From Nanobdellota archaeon (GTDB taxonomy: Archaea; Nanoarchaeota; Nanoarchaeia; Parvarchaeales; Parvarchaeaceae), in NCBI GenBank assembly GCA_021834945.1, contig JAKBRA010000034.1:1-6468 (forward strand): 6,468 bases of DNA, read 5' to 3'. The notes below the pieces were generated by a model. The model ran no database searches. It saw nothing but the letters and a program-made list of their open reading frames with translations, and was not told where the DNA came from. This document shows, one piece after another, positions 1-5,796 of the stretch (its first letter is position 1; the number at the start of each line of letters is the position of its first letter). Made by a program: the position numbers and the translations under genes.

Positions 1-986
1 CAAACACACAGAATACAGCAACACCATCACCTTTCCAGCAGATGTTAGTCTTCAATTCAACAGATCCGGGCTGGACAAGCATATCTACTAGTAATTTCGG
101 TCAAAACGTGGAATTCTTCTACTACAATGGAACAGTTATTCCAAGCTGGCTGGAAAGCTACTCCTCATCAAATGCAATCTGGTGGCTCAAGATAGCGGCA
201 ATACCTGCAGGCTCATCAGAAACAGTCTATGTAGGCTTTGCTCCATCAACAACCAATCTTTTCAACACAGTCAACGACGGTGAAGCTCCACAAATCCCTT
301 GTGGTTCTACATTAACATCAAGCTGCTCTAATTACGCAGAGTATGATGATGGAGTTAATGTATTCACATATTATAATGATTTTTCAGGGACGGCATTAAA
401 GAATTTCCTTATCACAGGAGCTTCAGGGTACACAATTACTGTAAATAATGGTTTGTATATTCAAGGAGGCTCCTCAAACATTTATGGAGTTTATTTACCA
501 GTTACATATAACTTTACGAAAAATTCCATTTTCTCTTTTTATATAACAGGTGTCTCTATGGTGGGTAGCGATTATTGGATAGGTGCAGGCATAGCTTCTT
601 CCCAATCGTCTGGAGGAACGGCTTACATCAGAGACGAAGGTCTGGGAGAAGATTGGGGGTATGGTACCCCAACATTTGGTAATGGAGTTCAATATGGGAA
701 CACTTTAGTTAGTACGTCTACATCCTCGACAGTGGTTGGAGATGTTCTTGGTTTAAACAGTATCTATGATATAAATTTAACTTATTTAGAAACTGTAAAT
801 CCAACTGGAAAAGCACTATGGGAATTACCAGGAGGCACTAATGAAAAATTAGAGCCCCCTTTTTATTGGGAAATTGGGGGTTGGAATGATGCATCAGGGG
901 ATGAGCTAAATGTTTCATACACTTATATAAGAAACTCGCCGCCAAATGAAGTTATGCCTTCCGTTAGTTTTGGCAGCATAGCTTAA
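1..986 (+). CDS. DUF2341-like secreted surface protein, 5'-truncated by window edge
   Basis: The reading frame is open from base 3 to the TAA at 984-986, giving 327 visible residues. The true start lies off the left edge; the ATG at 42 is internal, because the 13 codons before it already read like the domain (NTQNTATPSPFQQ). The first ~90 residues resemble the DUF2341-type beta domain of archaeal surface proteins. A short linker with the only two cysteines (visible residues 100 and 108, plausible disulphide) follows, then a region from about residue 112 (EYDDGVNVF, later NNGLYI) resembling the concanavalin/LamG-like module often found with it. Five N-glycosylation sequons are present (NST, NGT, NFT, NLT, NVS). 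The protein is rich in Ser, Thr, Asn, Gly and aromatics. The C-terminus (NEVMPSVSFGSIA) has no hydrophobic anchor, so attachment, if any, must be N-terminal or non-covalent. Location outside the cell is inferred; ligand or role is unknown. The family name is from memory of sequence style, not a search. Confidence 0.7.
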   Translation, partial: NTQNTATPSPFQQMLVFNSTDPGWTSISTSNFGQNVEFFYYNGTVIPSWLESYSSSNAIWWLKIAAIPAGSSETVYVGFAPSTTNLFNTVNDGEAPQIPCGSTLTSSCSNYAEYDDGVNVFTYYNDFSGTALKNFLITGASGYTITVNNGLYIQGGSSNIYGVYLPVTYNFTKNSIFSFYITGVSMVGSDYWIGAGIASSQSSGGTAYIRDEGLGEDWGYGTPTFGNGVQYGNTLVSTSTSSTVVGDVLGLNSIYDINLTYLETVNPTGKALWELPGGTNEKLEPPFYWEIGGWNDASGDELNVSYTYIRNSPPNEVMPSVSFGSIA

Positions 987-1042
987 ATAGCAAATAGTTT
1001 GTAATGTCTTTAGAATAAGTTATAATGAATCTTAATATAGAG

Positions 1043-1057
1043 TATAAAAATATATAA
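1043..1057 (+). promoter_or_regulatory. Archaeal TATA-box promoter for the ligase-agmatinase unit
   Basis: The sequence tataaaaatatataa sits 15-29 bases before the ligase ATG at 1072, with purines (atagag) just upstream where a BRE would lie. Archaeal transcription normally starts about 25 bases downstream of the TATA centre. A box centred near 1047 would therefore start RNA at about 1072-1074, on the ATG itself. No Shine-Dalgarno is visible between 1050 and 1071, which fits a leaderless mRNA. The whole gap 987-1071 is AT-rich, with other weaker TATA-like strings (gttataatg at 1019-1027), so the exact box is uncertain. I see no clear T-run terminator for the upstream surface protein gene in this gap. 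Confidence 0.6.
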
Positions 1058-1071
1058 AGAATAAATAAAAT

Positions 1072-2802
1072 ATGCTATTCGAAGAGCTTTGCGATTATTT
1101 GCTTAAATTGGAGAAAACCTCGAAAAGACTTGAGATGATAGATATACTTTCGGAAGTCTTTTCAAAGACAAAGAGCGATGAAATAAACTATACTGTAAAT
1201 TTTATACAAGAACAGCTACTACCTCCTTTTTATGATATTCAATTAGGTATAGCCGATAGGATGGTAGAAAAAGCCATAGCTCTTGCATACAATAAACCAG
1301 CCTCTAGGATACTGGAAGAATACAAAAAAGTGGGTGATCTGGGGGAGATAGCAGAAAAGGAATCAAATACTTCTAATAACCAGAAAATGGATATTACAGA
1401 GGTATACAGTAAACTTTTGAAGATAGCGAAGATTTCAGGGGAGGGAAGCATCGATGAAAAGATAAAGGAACTATCAGACCTTATTGCTAATATCTCTCCG
1501 ATAGAGTCTAAGTTTGTTATACGTTTTGTGATGGGAAAATTGCGTTTAGGCGTCGGAGAAGCAACCATAATGGAGGCTCTGTCAAAAGCAAGAACTGGCA
1601 GTAGGGAATTTAAGTCTAACATAGAAAGAGCGTTTAATCTTTGTTCTGATCTAGGTTACGTTGCAGAAGTCCTTTATTCAAAAGGGAAAGAAGGGATAAA
1701 CAAATTTGAGATAAATGCGATGAAGCCAATAAGACCTGCATTAGCAGAAAGATTAGGCTCTTCAAAAGAGATTTTGGAAAGGATGGGTAAGTGTGCGATT
1801 GATCAGAAGCTAGATGGCTTCAGGGCACAAGTGCATAAGAAAGACAAAGAAGTAAGGGTTTTTTCCAGAAACTTGGAGGACATAACGCATTTTATGCCAG
1901 AGATAGTAGAGGAAGTAAAGAGGATAGACTGCCAGGATCTAATAATAGATGGTGAAGCCTTAACATATGATGAAAATACAAATGTTCTATATCCCTTTCA
2001 GATAACAATACAAAGGAAGAGGAAACACAATGTTGAAGAGATTTCACAAGAATTACCATTGAGGCTTTTTGTTTTTGATATAATGCTTTTCAATAAGAAA
2101 AGTCTGATAAATGAACCGTATATAGAAAGAAGAGGAATACTCGATAAATTGTTTTCGAATACAAAGACTATATCAAAGACAAAAATGATAGTAACCGATG
2201 ATGAAAAGGAAATAGACAAGTTCTTTGACCTTACCATTGAAGAGGGCTTAGAGGGGATAGTTGCAAAACGTTTAGATTCACCATATTCTGCAGGTGCTAG
2301 AAACTTCAACTGGATAAAAATGAAACGGTCATATAAATCAAAATTAAATGACACCATAGACCTTGTAATCTTAGGGTATTTCAAGGGCAGAGGACAAAGG
2401 GCAGGTTTTGGTTTGGGGGCGGTATTGGCAGGGGTATACGACTCAAAGGAAGACAAATTCAAAAGTATAACTAAAGTAGGTTCTGGTTTCTCAGAAGAGC
2501 AGTTTAAGCAGCTTTTTAAAATACTGAATGAAATAAAGGTAGACAGTAAACCAGCAAGAGTTGATAGCATAATGCAACCAGATGTTTGGGTTGTTCCAAA
2601 ATACGTGATAGCGGTAAAGGCAGATGAAATTACAAGAAGTCCAACACATACTGCAGGGATGAAAGATGGCATAGGCTATGCACTTAGATTTCCGAGAGCA
2701 GTGTCTTTCATACGCACGGATAAGAAGGCAGAGGATGCGAATACTGTAAAAGACATAGTTGAAATGTACGGCCAGCAGAAAAACATAAGCATTAAAACTT
2801 AG
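1072..2802 (+). CDS. lig: ATP-dependent DNA ligase (archaeal/eukaryal LigI type)
   Basis: 576 residues, a normal length for archaeal replicative ligases. It joins 3'-OH and 5'-phosphate ends at nicks, using ATP through an enzyme-AMP intermediate, in Okazaki fragment joining and repair. Residues 1-215 match the helical DNA-binding domain (SGEGS at 122-126, GKLRLGVG at 155-162). The nucleotidyltransferase core follows: motif I KLDGFR with nucleophile Lys246 and Arg251; SRNLED at 265-270; motif III IDGEA (Glu295); motif IV EGLEGIVAK (391-399); motif V WIKMK (Lys416, Lys418). The C-terminal OB-fold domain carries motif VI-like RFPR...R.DK (539-551). All catalytic positions are intact. The start is well fixed: an in-frame TAA lies at 1066-1068, two codons upstream, and the N-terminus MLFEELCDYL matches the usual family start. 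It appears leaderless, from the TATA box at 1043. The usual PCNA-binding motif in the N-terminal domain looks degraded (see findings). The agmatinase gene follows after 18 bases. Confidence 0.96.
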   Translation: MLFEELCDYLLKLEKTSKRLEMIDILSEVFSKTKSDEINYTVNFIQEQLLPPFYDIQLGIADRMVEKAIALAYNKPASRILEEYKKVGDLGEIAEKESNTSNNQKMDITEVYSKLLKIAKISGEGSIDEKIKELSDLIANISPIESKFVIRFVMGKLRLGVGEATIMEALSKARTGSREFKSNIERAFNLCSDLGYVAEVLYSKGKEGINKFEINAMKPIRPALAERLGSSKEILERMGKCAIDQKLDGFRAQVHKKDKEVRVFSRNLEDITHFMPEIVEEVKRIDCQDLIIDGEALTYDENTNVLYPFQITIQRKRKHNVEEISQELPLRLFVFDIMLFNKKSLINEPYIERRGILDKLFSNTKTISKTKMIVTDDEKEIDKFFDLTIEEGLEGIVAKRLDSPYSAGARNFNWIKMKRSYKSKLNDTIDLVILGYFKGRGQRAGFGLGAVLAGVYDSKEDKFKSITKVGSGFSEEQFKQLFKILNEIKVDSKPARVDSIMQPDVWVVPKYVIAVKADEITRSPTHTAGMKDGIGYALRFPRAVSFIRTDKKAEDANTVKDIVEMYGQQKNISIKT

Positions 2803-2805
2803 GAG
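2801..2805 (+). promoter_or_regulatory. Candidate Shine-Dalgarno for the agmatinase gene
   Basis: AGGAG overlaps the ligase TAG stop (2800-2802) and lies 15 bases before the agmatinase ATG at 2821. That spacing is longer than the usual 5-10. No ATG, GTG or TTG occurs in frame between the TAG and 2821, so the ATG is kept; translation may depend on coupling to ligase termination. The site is weakly supported. Confidence 0.4.
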
Positions 2806-2820
2806 TGCATTGATGGTAAT

Positions 2821-3678
2821 ATGCTTTTAAATGAAGGTAAGGATTCGTTTTTGGAGGAGGTAGTGAGCTTTAATGACGCCAAGTACACTATAGTACCAGT
2901 GCCATTGGATATAACGACAACATACCTAAAAGGAACAAAATTCGGCCCGAGGTCTGTCATTGAAGCATCACGTTCTCTGGAAAATTACGATTTTGAGCTC
3001 GATTATGAGCTTAAAGATAAGATATTCACTCTTAATGAACTTGAATTAAGCGGAGACATAAGAAACGCAATGGAAGTAATAAATTTGAGCACATCAGACC
3101 TTGTTTCCGCAGGCAAGATCCCAATATTGATAGGGGGAGAGCATACTGCAACCTATGGGGCCTCTTTGGCTTTCGGAGAAGACGTCGAATTCGTAATATT
3201 TGATGCGCATGCTGATTTCAAACCAGATTTCTTAAAGTTGGAGATAAACCATGCTAGTAATTCAAGGTTAGTTAATCTTAGAAATAATGTTTCTTTGATA
3301 GGTGTAAGAAGCTTGAATTTAGAGGAAAAGGAAGAGCTGATAAAAAGAAAACTGTTAGTAATAACAAAGGACAAAGTAAATGACGATAAAAGCCTGAATT
3401 CATTAATTGATTTAATAAGAGGTAAGAAGGTTTACATTAGCATTGACATGGACGTTTTTGATCCTTCTATAGCGCCAGGGGTCGGAACGCCGCAGCCTAA
3501 TGGGATACTTTACAGTGATTTTCTTAGTTATGTTTCTGCTATAATAAGAAACTCGGCTTTAGTAGGTATGGATGTAATGGAAACTAGGCCATTAAGCGAT
3601 AACAATATAACAGAGATACTAGCGGCAAAATTAATAATAGATTTAGTTTCTTTGAACGAGCTTAAAAACAGGCATTAA
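2821..3678 (+). CDS. speB: Agmatinase / arginase-family ureohydrolase
   Basis: 285 residues, typical for archaeal agmatinases. The family uses a two-manganese centre to hydrolyse a guanidino group, here most likely agmatine to putrescine plus urea in polyamine synthesis in the cytoplasm. The metal ligands are all visible: His108 in GGEH, Asp128/His130/Asp132 in DAHAD, and Asp209/Asp211 in SIDMDVFDP. His144 (NHAS) and Glu254 (MDVMETRP) fit the catalytic and guanidinium-binding positions. The N-terminal block PLDITTTYLKGTKFGPR is the conserved family opening and APGVGTPQPNG (218-228) the usual Gly/Pro loop. In some thermophilic archaea the homologue acts on N1-aminopropylagmatine instead; sequence alone does not separate these, and arginase or guanidinobutyrase activity is a less likely alternative. 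The gene lies 18 bases after the ligase in the same frame, with no visible promoter of its own. Its TAA stop abuts the stop of the convergent platform gene. Confidence 0.9.
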   Translation: MLLNEGKDSFLEEVVSFNDAKYTIVPVPLDITTTYLKGTKFGPRSVIEASRSLENYDFELDYELKDKIFTLNELELSGDIRNAMEVINLSTSDLVSAGKIPILIGGEHTATYGASLAFGEDVEFVIFDAHADFKPDFLKLEINHASNSRLVNLRNNVSLIGVRSLNLEEKEELIKRKLLVITKDKVNDDKSLNSLIDLIRGKKVYISIDMDVFDPSIAPGVGTPQPNGILYSDFLSYVSAIIRNSALVGMDVMETRPLSDNNITEILAAKLIIDLVSLNELKNRH

Positions 3679-5796
3679 TCATATGTGGGTGGCGCTTATT
3701 ACCAATCCACCTACAGATGCAAATACTAATGTCACTATAAACGCTATTAATATATATAGTACTATTGAAATAAGAAGCATTGAGGCCATTGTGTCTCTCA
3801 TCAGTATTCTATCACCTGGCTGTGATATGGTTGATACTGCGTACCCAATTATAAGGCTTAGGCTTACAATGTATATTCCGATTATAATCTGGAAAGTGTA
3901 CAAAGGTATTGCCCCCCCGCTTAGATTAAATAAACTGAATGCAAATGGAACTACTGATGAAACACTGCTGCTTGATGATGTACTTGCAGCACTTTGTATT
4001 GAGTTTATACTTCCCGAAAGCGAAGTAAGCACAGTACCTATCAATGTTGTTAACCCAACTACTATTCCTGCCATTGCCGGGCTTATTAATCCAACTTCTA
4101 CACGCATTCCGGAAGTAACCTCCTCTAGAAGCGATCTTACTTGCTCCTCTATTCTACGTAAGTTTGCAAGATGCTTTGAAACATAAGCTGTGGCTACTGA
4201 AGCGTTTCTCACGCTTTTTGCCGCAGATGAAAGGAAGATCTTTGTAGACGCTAGAATCATCGGAGAAGGGAAAAAGCGAGTAGAACCATTCGTTGCATTG
4301 AAAAAGGCATCCTTTAAAGACATGCCCAATTTTCTAATGTTGTTGATTGTTACATCAAAGAATTCTGAAACAGGGGTGTCTTTCATGTTCTCTTCTACCT
4401 TTACAAGTGTAGCTTCTGGAGGGTAACCCTGTGCAAGGAAAGAGCTCATTTGTGACATTGCAGCACCAAAAGAGGACTCTATTGAGTTTAATTCTTCTTC
4501 GGTTTCTTTAAGCTGGATAACAGAAAGTTTAAGGTAAACCACTATTGAAAACCCTATCGCTGCAGTTATAAACATTGAAACATATATTTGAGTCGGGCCG
4601 AATTTTAAAAGCAAGGGGTAAAGGAAGTAAACTGGAAGCATGAAAAGAATGAATATAAGTATAGCAGGTAAAAGCGCGCTTATGCTGACGTTTTTCTTTC
4701 CCATCTTTATAAAGAAATTTCCAACTTTAGGTATATTTGGTATGTTGTTTATATCTGGTGCTCCGAATCCGCTTGGTCTTGTTAATAACTTATTTCTTAT
4801 CAAGAAATAGACCATCAAAGGCAATCCAACATCATACATCAATGCAAGCAGTAAACCAAAATCTGGGACCGCAACAAATGCCATTAGCATAGGAGCTAAT
4901 ACTAGTCCTAAAACTGGAAGTACCATCCCTATCATATATATTGTGTTTAGGGGCTCTTTTAATGATGAAGCGTATTTTGTCATTGCTTCAAAGGTGCCAC
5001 CCAGTATCCTATCAGAAGCTTCGTCCAGTAATCCCAATCTTGCTTCTTCTGTCTCTTGCGAAGTCGAGCTTTCTATAAGAAAAAGTGCATCTGTAAATGC
5101 CGGGCTCGATTTCGCCCATCTTTTTGAATAGTCATCCAAAGCTTCTTTTATATTGTTGTATTTTCTTGCTGCTGTGTCCCATATTAGCTTTTTTAAATCA
5201 AGCGCCAAGTAACTTGTAAGGTTATCTGAAGCGAACTGTATGGCCCCCTCTAAATTTGGAGTCTGTCGCATAAATATAACCATGTAAAGAATCATAGTAA
5301 CAAGATCACTCGAAGACTTACTTAATCTAACAGTCATTTGTTGCTGTGGAAAAATCTGCACGCCTATAAAGGAGATAACACCCAAAAACATAAGTACTAA
5401 GCCAGCTATAATCTGACCCAAAACAAGAAGTATCACTCCTAAAAACATCAAGGCTACCAGCATGAATATTCCAAAACCGTATAACTGTTTTGCATCAAAG
5501 TCGTATCCAAGCAGGTAAAGTAGGGTATTTATCTTTTTTTCTTGGTCTTTGTTTATATTAAACTTTATTACCTTGCCTATTGTATCTGCGCCGAAGTTTA
5601 TTATTTTTGAAAAGTTTGTTGGGTTCTTTTCCTTGAATATTTTGTATTCAAGAGACCTTAATTCTTCTCTGACATTCTCATCCTTTTTATATAAATCGCT
5701 TGGAATTAGATTTTCTTTTGTATAGTATGTATCTATAAAGTTTTTATCTATCCTCACAGAAGGCACAACCTCCTTTACTTTTTGCTTCTTAGCCAT
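3679..5796 (-). CDS. Archaeal T2SSF/TadC/FlaJ-like membrane platform protein of a type IV pilus-like machine
   Basis: 705 residues from ATG at 5796-5794 to TGA at 3681-3679. It is the inner-membrane platform on which the cognate ATPase acts to assemble pilin-like subunits. A charged cytoplasmic N-terminus (1-100) is followed by about nine membrane segments judged by eye: 105-128, 130-148, 284-310, 312-333, 371-394, 403-424, 568-592, 632-655 and 670-697. Two cytoplasmic T2SSF-type helical domains lie at about 165-285 and 438-567, the second ending with GMRVEVGLISP before a membrane helix. This double-domain, ~700-residue form is known for archaeal PilC/FlaJ-type proteins. A Ser-rich loop at 595-617 links two membrane helices and is probably outside the cell. 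The ATPase gene lies immediately upstream and overlaps it by 22 bases if the ATG is used. A better ribosome site inside the gene suggests GTG at 5757-5755 (codon 14, 692 residues) as an alternative start. Pilus, archaellum or other subtype cannot be told. Confidence 0.9.
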   Translation of the reverse strand: MAKKQKVKEVVPSVRIDKNFIDTYYTKENLIPSDLYKKDENVREELRSLEYKIFKEKNPTNFSKIINFGADTIGKVIKFNINKDQEKKINTLLYLLGYDFDAKQLYGFGIFMLVALMFLGVILLVLGQIIAGLVLMFLGVISFIGVQIFPQQQMTVRLSKSSSDLVTMILYMVIFMRQTPNLEGAIQFASDNLTSYLALDLKKLIWDTAARKYNNIKEALDDYSKRWAKSSPAFTDALFLIESSTSQETEEARLGLLDEASDRILGGTFEAMTKYASSLKEPLNTIYMIGMVLPVLGLVLAPMLMAFVAVPDFGLLLALMYDVGLPLMVYFLIRNKLLTRPSGFGAPDINNIPNIPKVGNFFIKMGKKNVSISALLPAILIFILFMLPVYFLYPLLLKFGPTQIYVSMFITAAIGFSIVVYLKLSVIQLKETEEELNSIESSFGAAMSQMSSFLAQGYPPEATLVKVEENMKDTPVSEFFDVTINNIRKLGMSLKDAFFNATNGSTRFFPSPMILASTKIFLSSAAKSVRNASVATAYVSKHLANLRRIEEQVRSLLEEVTSGMRVEVGLISPAMAGIVVGLTTLIGTVLTSLSGSINSIQSAASTSSSSSVSSVVPFAFSLFNLSGGAIPLYTFQIIIGIYIVSLSLIIGYAVSTISQPGDRILMRDTMASMLLISIVLYILIAFIVTLVFASVGGLVISATHI
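5767..5777 (-). promoter_or_regulatory. Strong Shine-Dalgarno overlapping the ATPase stop; may define the platform gene start
   Basis: On the minus strand the sequence reads TAAAGGAGGTT, where TAA is the ATPase stop (5777-5775) and AAGGAGGT is a near-perfect anti-16S match. It lies inside the first ten codons of the platform gene if that begins at 5796. In-frame GTG codons follow at 5766-5764 (2-3 bases away, too close) and 5757-5755 (about 10 bases away, acceptable). The ATG at 5796 has no such site upstream (only TTTATTTGATTT). A stop-SD-start order is the usual layout within an operon. Confidence 0.55.

Noticed and set aside
42..44. ATG as the start of the surface protein
   Set aside because: The frame is open to the left edge, and the codons before 42 continue the domain sequence; the gene is truncated by the window.
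1239..1622. 127-codon minus-strand open frame
   Set aside because: It is antisense to the ligase DNA-binding domain and shows no independent start signal or family features.
1998..2672. 224-codon minus-strand open frame
   Set aside because: It lies wholly inside the ligase, whose catalytic motifs are all in the + frame; the opposite-strand product is a low-complexity Ser/Ile/Leu-rich shadow.
2800..2823. TAG read-through (for example pyrrolysine) fusing ligase to agmatinase in the same frame
   Set aside because: Both proteins are complete by family length, the agmatinase has its own ATG, and shared frame occurs by chance one time in three.
2813..2830. ATG at 2813 as a start
   Set aside because: It is in another frame and meets a TAA after five codons.
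3683..4186. 167-codon plus-strand open frame just after agmatinase
   Set aside because: It is antisense to the well-supported platform gene and has no recognisable domain; its start is simply the reverse of the platform C-terminus.
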